Shown here in pieces: positions 39,077 through 49,682 of a DNA stretch of 64,000 nt. Source of the stretch: Psychrobacter cibarius (GTDB lineage Bacteria; Pseudomonadota; Gammaproteobacteria; Pseudomonadales; Moraxellaceae); the NCBI RefSeq assembly GCF_016107535.1, contig NZ_JABASQ010000009.1, positions 1 through 64,000 of the forward strand, in the 5' to 3' direction. The notes beneath the pieces were generated by a model that made no database searches, was not told where the DNA came from, and saw nothing but the letters and a program-made list of their open reading frames with translations. The position numbers and the translations under genes are program-made. The first letter of the stretch is position 1. Every line of letters begins with the position of its first letter.

Positions 39077-39910
39077 ATGAATGTATTCACTACTTTACAA
39101 CAGCTAGTCCCGCAGCAGCAACTGAGTAAAGTTGCTGGGCGCCTAGCCGCTAGCCGCCATCCTTATGTTAAACGCACGTTTATCCGTAGCTTTGCTAAAG
39201 CCTACAACGTCAGCTTGGACGAGTATGAGCGCCAAAGTCTCAACGCCTATGAGAGCTTTAATGATTTTTTTACTCGTGAGCTAAAAGAAGACGCGCGCCC
39301 TATCGACATGACTCCTCATGGTATCGTCAGTCCTGCCGATGGTATTATCTCGCAGTTGGGTCAAATTGACGACCATAAATTGCTCCAAGCAAAAGGTCGC
39401 TATTATGACGTTGGTCAACTGCTTGCTGACAGTGAAGATGGCCGCTATTTTGCGGATGGCAGTTTTGCGACAGTTTATCTTGCGCCCAGTAACTATCACC
39501 GTGTACATATGCCCTTCGCCGGCACCTTAACCAAAACCCGTTATGTACCGGGTACGCTATTTTCGGTCAACAATACTACGGCAGCAAATGTGCCAGACTT
39601 ATTTGCGCGTAATGAACGCTTGGTTTGTCTGTTTGATACAGCATATGGTAAAGCAGCGGTGGTGATGGTTGGGGCGATGATTGTCGCTGGTATCGAAACA
39701 GTGGCGACTGGTAAAATTGCCCGCACTGATGATATTCAAGAAGCTGAGCACAATATGAGCTTTGAAAAAGGCGATGAGCTGGGTCGTTTTTATTTAGGCT
39801 CAACCGCAATTGTCATTCTACCAAAAGGCGCAAAAGCAGATTGGCAAGACAGTATGAAAGCCGATAGTGTGGTAAAAATGGGACAGCTACTAGGGACTAC
39901 TAACGCTTAA
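39077..39910 (+). CDS. psd: Phosphatidylserine decarboxylase proenzyme
   Basis: Psd makes phosphatidylethanolamine at the inner membrane. In the 277-residue proenzyme the self-cleavage motif LGST lies at 240-243, with Ser242 becoming the pyruvoyl group, and the supporting Asp88 (SPADG) and His144 (YHRVHMP) are present. An in-frame TTG at 39032 is also open, but ATG 39077 (MNVFTTLQQLVPQ) fits the family. A terminator follows at 39933. Confidence 0.95.
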   Translation: MNVFTTLQQLVPQQQLSKVAGRLAASRHPYVKRTFIRSFAKAYNVSLDEYERQSLNAYESFNDFFTRELKEDARPIDMTPHGIVSPADGIISQLGQIDDHKLLQAKGRYYDVGQLLADSEDGRYFADGSFATVYLAPSNYHRVHMPFAGTLTKTRYVPGTLFSVNNTTAANVPDLFARNERLVCLFDTAYGKAAVVMVGAMIVAGIETVATGKIARTDDIQEAEHNMSFEKGDELGRFYLGSTAIVILPKGAKADWQDSMKADSVVKMGQLLGTTNA

Positions 39911-39932
39911 TAATTGAGCGATTTAATGACTT

Positions 39933-39980
39933 AAAAAAGCTCAGTCCAGCATCATAATCTATGTTGAACTGAGCCTTTTA
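39933..39980 (+). terminator. Terminator downstream of psd
   Basis: AAAAAAGCTCAGT, a longer internal region that can partly pair (CAGCAT/ATGTTG), ACTGAGC and CTTTTATT. Confidence 0.8.
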
Positions 39981-40008
39981 TTGTGGGTAATTATCTTATC
40001 GCAACGTA

Positions 40009-40184
40009 TTAGGGCGTGTCATCAATTAGCACATGAATACATTTAGTGGTCTTAAAATGGCTAAATTTTGCTAAATATCGTCAGAAATTTTGTCAATATG
40101 TTCATATTAACGGTAATTTCCTCCTTGTTTATCTACAATTTTTCTCATTTTAAGCCTCACAATCTAATTGATGACACACCCTAG
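40009..40184. mobile_element. MITE-like element of about 175 bp
   Basis: The ends are 21-bp inverted repeats matching at 19 positions: TTAGGGCGTGTCATCAATTA(G) at 40009-40029 and its counterpart at 40164-40184. A second, inner inverted repeat CTTAAAATG (40051-40059) and CATTTTAAG (40146-40154) is perfect. There is no room for a transposase. The outermost GGG/CCC bases are bordered by TA on both sides, so a TA target duplication is possible. I infer a non-autonomous element or an IS remnant; the parental family is not identified. Confidence 0.75.
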
Positions 40185-40214
40185 TTAATAATGAAAGTAG
40201 TTAATAACGAAAGT
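40183..40214. repeat. 16-bp tandem duplication at the end of the DUF1287 gene
   Basis: AGTTAATAATGAAAGT (40183-40198) and AGTTAATAACGAAAGT (40199-40214) are adjacent copies with one change. The second contains the stop codon and last codons of the DUF1287 gene; the first abuts the MITE-like element. Confidence 0.85.
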
Positions 40215-40806
40215 GCTTGAGAATGGGATAAGCAAATAAGATGTTTTCTTCTTGCGTACCGCGTCCGATATTGTGAATAATCAGCGGTGTACCATCCGCA
40301 GCGACTTTATCGGAGACGATACCTGTATGCGGCAAATTGCCATTCGGTAGCCGCCACGTCACCACATCGCCTGCTTGAAAACTGGCTTTATCAGTCGTCG
40401 ATAATGTCTTTGCGTGACGCGCAAAAAACACTTCAAGATTGGGCACTCGGCGATGATCGATATTCTTATCGGTTGATTTCAGCCCCCAAGTCTTTGGATA
40501 AGCCGACCAATTTGACTTCATATCATGGTTGACTAATTGCTGTAGATCTATATTTTGCAAGCGATAAGCACGGACGATAACATCGGTACAGACGCCAGTT
40601 TCTATCGGTACATCGCCACGCGGAAAATCCAACTTGCGGTAAGCAGGATCATAGCTGGTGGTAATGCCGATCTGTTTTTTAGCATCGTGCGCCAGTTTGT
40701 CACCATTACTAATAGGTGCGGCAGCCTGCGTTAGTTGCGCCAAAGTTAATAGGCTAACAAAGACGAGCGATTTAGCAAAAACCTTATAAGTGCCAGTGAC
40801 TCTCAT
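40201..40806 (-). CDS. DUF1287-family exported protein
   Basis: The 201-residue product has a signal peptide (about residues 1-28, ending TQAA) and the DUF1287 pattern: YDPAYRKLDFPRGDVPIETGVCTDVIVRAYR, HRRVPNLEVFF and a GDVVTWRLP..LPHTGIVSD segment resembling an NlpC/P60-like Cys-His arrangement (Cys in GVCTDV, His in PHTGIV). The function is unknown; a cell-envelope hydrolase is a guess. The stop codon lies in a 16-bp duplication. Confidence 0.88.
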   Translation of the reverse strand: MRVTGTYKVFAKSLVFVSLLTLAQLTQAAAPISNGDKLAHDAKKQIGITTSYDPAYRKLDFPRGDVPIETGVCTDVIVRAYRLQNIDLQQLVNHDMKSNWSAYPKTWGLKSTDKNIDHRRVPNLEVFFARHAKTLSTTDKASFQAGDVVTWRLPNGNLPHTGIVSDKVAADGTPLIIHNIGRGTQEENILFAYPILKHFRY

Positions 40807-40921
40807 TTAATAATCTCTCTATATAATGTACTTAATCGCTCATTGAGCTAACTATAAATGCTTTACTAGTTGAAAAAGATGAATGTTTGCAAACATGTAA
40901 ACGGCAAAACGATGGCTCTAT

Positions 40922-41551
40922 TTAAGCATCAATCAACCACCCTTGCCGAGTCGCATAGTCGATATTTTTTGATAGCCAATCATGAATGGGAGGAAAGCTG
41001 TCTTTGATAAAAGCAAGTGCCGCAGTCACTTGCGAGCACGTGACGTTAGCATCAATCCACGTTTTTCCATTGGTATTTAAATTCAATAAAAAAGGCAATA
41101 AGCGATCAACCACTCTGAGCAGCTGACTTTCATTGCTGCTACCCGTCTCCTGCTCTTCCCAAATCTCATTTAAATCCATGATGCCATTGCCACGCTCAGC
41201 TTGCAATCGAGCAATGCCCGCACGTTCTTCAATGTGCGCCTCGCTACGACTGTTTGCGAATAAAAACGTATCGCCTGCGTCAATCTCACCCAAGTCATGT
41301 ACCAATGCCATCTTGAGTAGTTTTTCATGATTGACATCTAGCTCAAACTGTTCAGCGATAGACCAGCACGCCATCGCTAAATGCCATGAATGTTCGGCAG
41401 AGTTTTCTTTGCGTGTGGTATGCGTCACATAGCTACGACGATTGATACGTTTAAGCGCATCAAGCTCTAATAAGAAATGAGTGACATGATCTATATTAAT
41501 GTTTGAGGCAAGCGTTGGATTGGTTAATAAAAGGGGTTTTATTGATGGCAT
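40922..41551 (-). CDS. HD-domain hydrolase (YfbR/5'-deoxynucleotidase-like)
   Basis: A 209-residue HD-superfamily phosphohydrolase: the His in AEHSWHLAMA, the HD pair in ALVHDLGEIDAGDTF and a late Asp in RVVDRLLPFLLN provide the metal site. Close relatives include 5'-deoxynucleotidases; the substrate here is not proven. There is no good ribosome binding site except AAGAGAAAA. It probably stands alone. Confidence 0.85.
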   Translation of the reverse strand: MPSIKPLLLTNPTLASNINIDHVTHFLLELDALKRINRRSYVTHTTRKENSAEHSWHLAMACWSIAEQFELDVNHEKLLKMALVHDLGEIDAGDTFLFANSRSEAHIEERAGIARLQAERGNGIMDLNEIWEEQETGSSNESQLLRVVDRLLPFLLNLNTNGKTWIDANVTCSQVTAALAFIKDSFPPIHDWLSKNIDYATRQGWLIDA

Positions 41552-41676
41552 AAATTTTCTCTTAATTTTTCTACGAAGATATAGTGCTTCATTTTACCTT
41601 TACGCATAAGCAATTATTATACATTTTATGAGCGCTATAAAAGAGCATGCCAACCTATAGCTAATGAACACCACTA

Positions 41677-41708
41677 TAAAAAATAGCGCTTATGTGAGTA
41701 AGCGCTAT
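41677..41708 (-). terminator. Terminator downstream of the isochorismatase-like gene
   Basis: On the minus strand ATAGCGCTTA, loop CTCACA, TAAGCGCTAT, then TTTTTT. A perfect 10-bp stem. Confidence 0.9.
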
Positions 41709-41731
41709 CGGTTCTATCTTGAATAAAATAA

Positions 41732-42307
41732 CTATTTAATCAAGTTACTGATGGTTTTAAAAGCAGGGTCTTGACTGCTTCGGCACAGCTCAAACAGAAT
41801 GGTTTCAACCGTGGTAATCACGCCACCAGCACGGCGGATACGGCGAATCGCTTGCTTTTTATCATATGGGAAGCGTGAGCCGACCGCATCACCAATGATG
41901 ACGGGCTGCATGCCATTATCTAGCAAATCAAGCGCTGTTTGTAGTACACAGACATGTGTCTCTACGCCAAATAGCAAAACAATACTTCGATTTTGCTGCG
42001 CTAAATAATGCCACGAATCATCATTATCACAAGCGCTAAAAGAGACCTTTTCAAAGCTTTTGGCGTTATCGCCTTCTAACACCTCGCGTATTTCAGGTAG
42101 CGTATCGCCGAGCCCTTTTTTATACTGTTCATTGAGCATGATCGGGATATTCAGTGCTTGTAGACCTTTAATAAGCGTCACTGTTTTTTTGACGATGTTT
42201 TCATGGTCATAAATATGCGGTGTTAAGCGTTCTTGAACATCGATTATCATCGCTTGGGTATTTTCGCGAGCGATTCGATAGGTACGGTCGGTAATCATAG
42301 TAGACAT
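41732..42307 (-). CDS. Isochorismatase-family cysteine hydrolase
   Basis: A 191-residue hydrolase: catalytic Asp in MIIDVQERLTP, Lys in FEKVSFSA and the nucleophilic Cys in FGVETHVCVLQTALDLL give the triad. The family includes nicotinamidases, isochorismatases and YcaC-like proteins; the substrate is not clear, and no siderophore genes are present. The start has AAGGAGTG. Confidence 0.88.
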   Translation of the reverse strand: MSTMITDRTYRIARENTQAMIIDVQERLTPHIYDHENIVKKTVTLIKGLQALNIPIMLNEQYKKGLGDTLPEIREVLEGDNAKSFEKVSFSACDNDDSWHYLAQQNRSIVLLFGVETHVCVLQTALDLLDNGMQPVIIGDAVGSRFPYDKKQAIRRIRRAGGVITTVETILFELCRSSQDPAFKTISNLIK

Positions 42308-42509
42308 GGCACACTCCTTGTACGGCTGACTTTATTGTTAAAGGCTATGTTAATTTTATCATTGATATTGTCTTTATTAGCCTTACTGTTATTTAGTCAT
42401 AGTTTGCTGAGGGCGTCAATGGAGATAGTCTCTAATAATGATTAATAACAATTCATCACGTTTGATTCATATTGCTTGATATAGTTTCTTAATGAAGAAT
42501 AGCCAATAA

Positions 42510-44231
42510 CTATATATTATGACGCCTAGCATTACGTAATAAAGACTGTTTTTGAGTCATGACTATGACCACACCGAAAACAATACCAAAACACAAGGTT
42601 AAAAGATAATACACCATATAAATGAGCATGTTTATAAATGCAAAGAACATGCTGGTTAAAGTAATGATTAATATCGCAGTGATAGTACCGCCGAATAGCT
42701 CTCGATATTTTTTATTAAAAATCTTAAAGACCACCAACGGTATCGCGATACCAAACAAGCCAAATGTAGCACCCCAAACACCTGCCATGTCCATATCAAA
42801 ATATAGCACCCCTAAAACATTAGCGAAAATACCACATATAAAAAAGGCAATCGTAAAACGTATAGGACCCAATACTTTTTCCAAAATATAACCTGTCGCA
42901 AAAAGCATCCCCAGACTCATTACTAAACGCATAATCCCTGCGTGTACAAAAAGCGATGTCACTACTCGCCAATGCTTACCAGCTTGCAGCGCATCCATCG
43001 TCAACCCACCTACACCATTTACCTGTCTAGATAAAGGATCAATGATATCCATACCCATGAATACGGTCAGTATAAATGTACCTATACAGGTCAGTATTAA
43101 CACCAACGTTGCAGGTCGTTCTTTATTATCTTTAAACCAAACTACTAGGCTCTTTGATACATCACTTACTGGTGCTCGTTTTTTTACGGGCTTTTGTTTT
43201 TGTATATGTTTTCGCTTTTGTATATGTTTTTGCGTACTTTTCTTTTCTTGACTATCAAACTCTGCTGCAAGAACGAGCAACAAGCACAGCACCATACCAA
43301 TAAAAAACGAACCAAATCCCCAAACCAAACCACGACCTAAACTATCAGTAAGTAATCCTGTTTCAGGCATTAATACCAAGGGTGGCAGATTAGATTGCCT
43401 ATTAGCCGTAGAAATCGTGTGTAAGTAAGCATTTCTGCTATTTGATGATTTAAGTTTCTTAAAGTAGCTGATATTAGAGAAGTCTTTGGCTGCGTACTTA
43501 TGGCGCGAGTCGTTAATAAATGCTGAATATTGACTGTCTTTAATACTTTGGTCTGCACGATTATCGTATTTCGTGTGGTAGCTAGAACCTAGCCAAATAT
43601 TCTCAGCGGCTATAAATGGCGTCGCAATGTAATAATCAATATGCAATGTTGAGTCAAAATTTCGTCCACTAATTACTTGTGTTTCTATATAAGAAACGCT
43701 CTCTAATTTGAGTGGCTCAAAATCATTTACTCTGAAATACTTTTGCTTTGGATAATGACGAATATCATTCAAGCTATTTACTTCAATGACCTCGTAAGCC
43801 GCTTTGGACAAATAGTTTTGGCTGAGAACGAGCGGTATCACTAATGCTAGAACCATCGTTATAAAAAAGTAGCCTGAACTACTGCGCTTAACCCACTTTA
43901 AGGTTAAAAGCTCATACCTCGGCCACATCCAAATACTAACGACTAAAACAGCTAACAGAAAAGGAATACCAAAATCCCAATAGCCTTCCTTTAAAGGTAG
44001 AATATCTAGATAAATATCTAGCAACCAGCGTAAAGCCCCAAAAAGCAGAATAGTCAGGATACTAAGACCTAAATATGGCAAGAATACTTGCTTTAGTTTT
44101 AGTTTGATCGATTCTTTAGCGCTTAGGCTTTGTGTTCGCTTCTGTTTATCCCTTTTGCTTACTCTTTTTTTGTTTCTGCTTCTATTTTTATCTTTATACC
44201 TATACTGGCTTTGCTTGCTATTATCATCCAT
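42510..44231 (-). CDS. Predicted inactive rhomboid fused to a membrane/extracytoplasmic module
   Basis: The 573-residue protein has a strongly basic N-terminus (1-45), a module with three membrane segments (about 47-73, 88-104, 121-137), an extracytoplasmic region (about 138-300) with YPKQKYF at 160-166, a further helix (302-323), a basic linker (330-352) and a rhomboid domain (about 373-560). In the rhomboid the usual catalytic GxSG reads GVWGATFGLFG at 484-494 with Trp486 in place of Ser, and the TM6 AHLGG site reads YYLLT with Tyr542 in place of His. His430 of the first helix is retained. The protein is therefore probably proteolytically inactive. The start codon is 17 bp after the paralogue upstream, suggesting coupling. 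Confidence 0.85.
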   Translation of the reverse strand: MDDNSKQSQYRYKDKNRSRNKKRVSKRDKQKRTQSLSAKESIKLKLKQVFLPYLGLSILTILLFGALRWLLDIYLDILPLKEGYWDFGIPFLLAVLVVSIWMWPRYELLTLKWVKRSSSGYFFITMVLALVIPLVLSQNYLSKAAYEVIEVNSLNDIRHYPKQKYFRVNDFEPLKLESVSYIETQVISGRNFDSTLHIDYYIATPFIAAENIWLGSSYHTKYDNRADQSIKDSQYSAFINDSRHKYAAKDFSNISYFKKLKSSNSRNAYLHTISTANRQSNLPPLVLMPETGLLTDSLGRGLVWGFGSFFIGMVLCLLLVLAAEFDSQEKKSTQKHIQKRKHIQKQKPVKKRAPVSDVSKSLVVWFKDNKERPATLVLILTCIGTFILTVFMGMDIIDPLSRQVNGVGGLTMDALQAGKHWRVVTSLFVHAGIMRLVMSLGMLFATGYILEKVLGPIRFTIAFFICGIFANVLGVLYFDMDMAGVWGATFGLFGIAIPLVVFKIFNKKYRELFGGTITAILIITLTSMFFAFINMLIYMVYYLLTLCFGIVFGVVIVMTQKQSLLRNARRHNI

Positions 44232-44248
44232 GCACTATCACCACTAAT

Positions 44249-45178
44249 CTAGCGTACTTTAAACTGTTGAAATGCTTTTTTATCAATCGTTGCTTTTAAG
44301 ACTAATAGTAAGCAAATAAACATTCCAATGATAAAAAACCTAAAGAATTTTGCTAACTCTTTATATGCTTTTTCGTTAAGTGTGCCCAACTGAGATACAA
44401 GTATTATTGGGTCATTAATATGTTGCTGACCTGACAATCTAATCGCTTCTAAATAACCATGCTTAGTATCTGAGTTTTGCAATTTTTCAAAATAATCAGC
44501 AGCAGATATCTCTTCATTTGCATATTGTTGTCTAGAAATCTTTTTAAAATTTTCTATTTGTTGAACTTTCTCTTTTTCTTCAAGATCATTATCAATAACC
44601 TTAGTAAAAGCCTGTCCCCACCAGATATCTTTATCTCTATAAAAAGGAGTAGCAAAATATAAGTATATTTTTAACTCTTGTCTAGATTTCCCCATCTCCC
44701 TAGTATTGAAGTAAGAAACAACCCCTTGTTTCTCAATACTTTTATTATCAAATTGGAAGTATTTTTGTTTTGGATATAATTTAATGTCACTTATATTACT
44801 TATATCAATAATGTCATATGCTGCTTCATATAAGTAAGCTTGACTGATTGATATAGGCGGAAATAAAGCAAGTATCATCACCAAGTAAAATACATTAGCG
44901 CTATTATCGTCAAATAATTCAAATCTTAGCAGTCGAATCCTTGTTCGCATTATGACAAGCACTAAAATAACACTGATAATTATTGGGATAATTAAGTTCC
45001 AGACCGTATCTTTTAGAGGCCATATCCCTAGACAGATGTCCAACATCCATCTTATGATGTTGTAGAATAAAATGGCGCCAATACTAAAACCTAAAAAAGG
45101 AAGAAAGATATAGCGCATTTTTAACTTAAACACCTCTAAATCTAAGCGCCTCTTATCTGACGATTTATGATGTGCCAT
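44249..45178 (-). CDS. Paralogue of the pseudo-rhomboid N-terminal module, lacking the rhomboid domain
   Basis: A 309-residue membrane protein. It aligns by eye with residues about 43-323 of the next gene: FLPFLGFSIG, RWMLDICLGIWPLKD, YEAAYDIIDISNISDIKLYPKQKYF, YFATPF and DYFEKLQNSDTKHGYLEAI correspond in order and spacing. It has three helices at the N-terminus, an extracytoplasmic domain and one helix at about 279-300, and then ends. I do not know the function. The two genes form a tandem duplication in which only one copy carries the rhomboid domain. This copy is visibly more AT-rich in its 5' half of the extracytoplasmic region. Confidence 0.8.
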   Translation of the reverse strand: MAHHKSSDKRRLDLEVFKLKMRYIFLPFLGFSIGAILFYNIIRWMLDICLGIWPLKDTVWNLIIPIIISVILVLVIMRTRIRLLRFELFDDNSANVFYLVMILALFPPISISQAYLYEAAYDIIDISNISDIKLYPKQKYFQFDNKSIEKQGVVSYFNTREMGKSRQELKIYLYFATPFYRDKDIWWGQAFTKVIDNDLEEKEKVQQIENFKKISRQQYANEEISAADYFEKLQNSDTKHGYLEAIRLSGQQHINDPIILVSQLGTLNEKAYKELAKFFRFFIIGMFICLLLVLKATIDKKAFQQFKVR

Positions 45179-45213
45179 TTATACTCTACCTTTCATTACT
45201 ATGACTTAAACCA

Positions 45214-45248
45214 AAAAAAGCGCCTCCAACATTAAGTTAGAGGCGCTC
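45214..45248 (-). terminator. Terminator downstream of fadA
   Basis: On the minus strand AGCGCCTC, partly paired interior AAC/GTT, GAGGCGCT and TTTTTTT. Confidence 0.9.
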
Positions 45249-45301
45249 ATCTTACAAGATATTAAAGCATATTAATCAACAAATATTAGCTTAGCTGAAA
45301 C

Positions 45302-46495
<1,194 letters not shown>

Positions 46496-46734
46496 TTATT
46501 GTCAGTGTAGTCAGTCCGCTTTAGTGCTATTACCTCGTCAATCTCGCTTGAAGTACAATACGTACCTCTGCGCTCGATTTCCTTGTACTAGCATTAAGTG
46601 AATGCCAACTATAATCGTACGTGTGCTATTAAAGATTTGTTATTAAAAAATAGTGCCATTAAATATAAATAGATTAATAGCTCTCACCCTCAAACAGTAC
46701 ACGTACGGCACTTCATCCTAGTAATGACTACCCA

Positions 46735-48894
46735 TTACGCGGTGGCGTAAAAGGTCTCGCCTGCTGCTGCCATGTCGCGAATCTTTTGCGGGGCTTCATA
46801 GGCTTTGCCAAGGTACGCGTATTTTTCACACAGTGCCAAGTAGTTATCTAGACCCATTTGGTCGATATAACGGCAAGGTCCACCGCGGAATGGCGGGAAA
46901 CCAACGCCCATAATCATCGCCATATCAGCTTCTGATGGCGTGCTGACGATGTTGTCTTCTAGGCAACGTACAGTCTCATTACAGAACGCTAGCATAGTGC
47001 GGTCAATAATCGCTTGATCTTCAAACGTTTGCTTGTCGCTATCTGTGGTGGTTTTTAATAGCTCATAGGTGGCTTCATCAGCAACTTTCTTTGGCTTGCC
47101 GCGTTTGTCCATTTCATACTTGTAGAAACCAACGCCGTTTTTCTGACCTAGGCGTTTGTTTTCATATAAAAGCTCGATCGCGCCTTTATAATCAGGCTTC
47201 ATGCGGTCAGGGAAACCTTCAGCCATGACTTCTGCACCATGTACACCCGTATCTAAACCAACCACGTCGATTAGATAGGCAGGACCCATCGGCCAGCCGA
47301 ATTTTTCCATGACTTTATCGACATGAGCAAAATCCGCACCTTGCTTAAGGAGCAAATCAAAGGCACCAAAGTATGGGAACAACACACGGTTGACTAAGAA
47401 ACCTGGGCAGTCGTTAACGACAACAGGCACTTTACCCATTTTAGTAGCCAAGGCGACCGTAGTAGAAATGGCTTCTTCAGAGGACTTTTCACCACGAATA
47501 ACTTCAACCAACGGCATACGGCTTACTGGGTTAAAGAAATGCATACCAACGAAGTTTTCTGGACGCTCAAGTGCTTCAGCCAAGAAAGTAATAGAAATCG
47601 TTGACGTGTTTGACGCTAGGATACAGTCGTCTTTTACTAGACCTTCTACTTCTTTAAGAACCGCACGCTTAACGTTTGGATTTTCTACGACTGCTTCGAT
47701 AACGATATCAGTTTCAGCAAAGTCACCATAGTTAAGCGTTGGACGGATACGGCTTAAGGTTTCGCCCATTTTTGCTGGGGTCATTTTGCCGCGATCGACC
47801 ATTTTACCCAGTAATTTACTGGCTTCGCCCATACCAAGGTCTAATTGCTCAGACTTGATATCTTTCATGATGATTGGCAAGCCTTTACTGGCTGCCTGAT
47901 AAGCGATACCGCCGCCCATGATACCAGCGCCTAATACAGCTGCTTCATTGATCTCATGTGCTTTTTTGCTGTGCTGTTTGGCTAATTTTTTAACCAACTG
48001 ATCGCTTAAGAACAAACCAACCAAGCTTTCTGCTTGTGGGGTTTTCGCCGCTTTTGCAAAACCAGCCGCTTCTACTTCAATCGCTTTATCACGTGGTAAA
48101 TTAACGTGTTTTTCCATCGCAGCGATAGCAAGTGCTGGCGCAGGATATTGCTTCGGATTGGCTTTAGCAAAGATCATACCTTTTGCACTGTTAAACGCCA
48201 TAGCTTGCTCAAGCTGATTTAATTTAACTGGATTCAGCTTCTCTTCACGCTTCGCTTTCCAATCAAGCTCACCTGAGATACATTTTTTGACCAAATCAAT
48301 AGCCGCATCTTGCAAGTCATCAGCAGCAACGGTCGCATCAACCAAGCCCAGTTTTAGGGCATCAAGTGGTTTCTTTGGTGTACCAGTCGCAATCAACTCA
48401 AGCGCATTATCGATACCGATGACACGCGTACTACGAACCGTACCACCAAAACCTGGGAAGATACCCAATTGCGTTTCTGGTAGACCGATGATGGCTTTGT
48501 CGCTCATGACGCGATATTCACAAACCAAGGTCATCTCACAACCACCGCCAAGCGCCGCGCCATTGATGGCCGCTACTTTCGGGAAAGGCAGGTCTTCAAA
48601 GCGATTAAAGGCGTCATTAATATTAATAACCCAATCTTTAATCTCTTCTTCTGGCTGTTTAAAAGACGCCACAAATTCTGTAATGTCAGCACCAGCAATA
48701 AACACGCCTTTGCTCGAAGTAACAATTAAACCCTTAACGTCATCGGCTTTTTCTAAAGCAGTAACGGCTTCACCAAATTGCTTATTGGTTTCAGCATCAA
48801 ACTTGTTCACGCTCTCATTTTCGGCGTTGTACTGCATGTTGGCGATGCCATCCTCTAGCATTGTCACCGTGATGCGATTTCCTTGGTATACCAT
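46735..48894 (-). CDS. fadB: Fatty-acid oxidation complex alpha subunit
   Basis: FadB carries enoyl-CoA hydratase and 3-hydroxyacyl-CoA dehydrogenase activities. In the 719-residue protein the hydratase domain has Glu120 (GGGCEMTL) and Glu140 (GLPETQLG); the NAD domain follows with [16 protein letters not shown] near residue 318 and [22 protein letters not shown] precedes the ATG. With fadA downstream it forms the aerobic beta-oxidation complex. No FadR site was recognised. Confidence 0.97.
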   Translation of the reverse strand: MVYQGNRITVTMLEDGIANMQYNAENESVNKFDAETNKQFGEAVTALEKADDVKGLIVTSSKGVFIAGADITEFVASFKQPEEEIKDWVININDAFNRFEDLPFPKVAAINGAALGGGCEMTLVCEYRVMSDKAIIGLPETQLGIFPGFGGTVRSTRVIGIDNALELIATGTPKKPLDALKLGLVDATVAADDLQDAAIDLVKKCISGELDWKAKREEKLNPVKLNQLEQAMAFNSAKGMIFAKANPKQYPAPALAIAAMEKHVNLPRDKAIEVEAAGFAKAAKTPQAESLVGLFLSDQLVKKLAKQHSKKAHEINEAAVLGAGIMGGGIAYQAASKGLPIIMKDIKSEQLDLGMGEASKLLGKMVDRGKMTPAKMGETLSRIRPTLNYGDFAETDIVIEAVVENPNVKRAVLKEVEGLVKDDCILASNTSTISITFLAEALERPENFVGMHFFNPVSRMPLVEVIRGEKSSEEAISTTVALATKMGKVPVVVNDCPGFLVNRVLFPYFGAFDLLLKQGADFAHVDKVMEKFGWPMGPAYLIDVVGLDTGVHGAEVMAEGFPDRMKPDYKGAIELLYENKRLGQKNGVGFYKYEMDKRGKPKKVADEATYELLKTTTDSDKQTFEDQAIIDRTMLAFCNETVRCLEDNIVSTPSEADMAMIMGVGFPPFRGGPCRYIDQMGLDNYLALCEKYAYLGKAYEAPQKIRDMAAAGETFYATA

Positions 48895-48925
48895 TTGGAA
48901 CTCCTTGCTATATAACGAAAGCTAC

Positions 48926-48970
48926 GTTTTAAAATTAAAAGTTTTAAAATTAAAAGTTTTAAAATTAAAG
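48926..48970. repeat. 15-bp AT-rich tandem repeat, three copies
   Basis: GTTTTAAAATTAAAA at 48926-48940 and 48941-48955 exactly, and with a final G at 48956-48970. It lies 32 bp upstream of the fadB start. Confidence 0.93.
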
Positions 48971-49597
48971 TATATAGCCAGTTATTGTTAGTAAAACGAG
49001 TAATAACACTGCCAATATACTGTGTTATAAAGTCAGTATAGAGTAAGCAGTGAAGATGTCTTTATTATCCAGCGCTCATGGTTATATATTCATTTTTTAT
49101 GCTTAATGTTACCGCGTTAGCACAAGTGAATACGGCGCTTCATTTATATATATTGTGACCAGTACTGATATTGAACATACTAACATTAAAAATATGGACT
49201 GAGAGTTGAGCAAATTTTTCGCTGAAATAAGCTCGCAAACCTCTAGCCCTGAATCATCAGATCATTTTTACGCCAATTAGTGTAGGGGATTATGCCCCTA
49301 ACTGTCACAAGCTAATACCATACTCGCAAGTCACTCTTAAATCAGCAGCAGCCCTTTACCTGACTAGTAATGTGCTTTAAGTGACGGTTTGTATACTGAA
49401 ATTGTATACTAAAAATTCGTCTTTTAAAGATTATAATGACAGATGCCTATCATCACACGCCGTCACACGCTTAACTTGATTCTTTATCAAAACATATCCA
49501 CTGACTAAGTTAAATCACCAATACGTAACGAGGGCTTGTTGCATTATTTCGGTGTACTTAATCTAATTTTTAATAGTAAGCTGCCAAAAATATGGCA

Positions 49598-49628
49598 TTG
49601 ATGATGCTCAGCCCATAAGCTATATAAT
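49598..49628 (+). promoter_or_regulatory. Candidate ispA promoter
   Basis: TTGATG (49598-49603), 19-bp spacer, TATAAT (49623-49628), 55 bp upstream of ispA. The spacing is slightly long. Confidence 0.4.
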
Positions 49629-49682
49629 CTATCATGCTACACTAGCGATATTTTTATTATTCACCTGATAAATGGTTGGGTT

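Larger units (their letters stand above)
48895..49682. other. Long AT-rich intergenic region between fadB and ispA
   Basis: 788 bp between divergent genes. It holds the 15-bp tandem repeat near fadB, a small hairpin TAGGGG/CCCCTA at about 49282-49300 and the ispA promoter candidate. No ORF above background or RNA gene is recognised. It is the longest gene-free stretch in the window. Confidence 0.55.

Noticed and set aside
40009..40184. Complete insertion sequence
   Set aside because: The element is about 175 bp and has no transposase frame, so only a non-autonomous element can be claimed.
48287..48991. 234-codon open frame on the plus strand opposite fadB
   Set aside because: fadB is fully conserved across this stretch; the antisense frame has Ser/Pro/Thr-rich composition typical of a shadow and no ribosome binding site.
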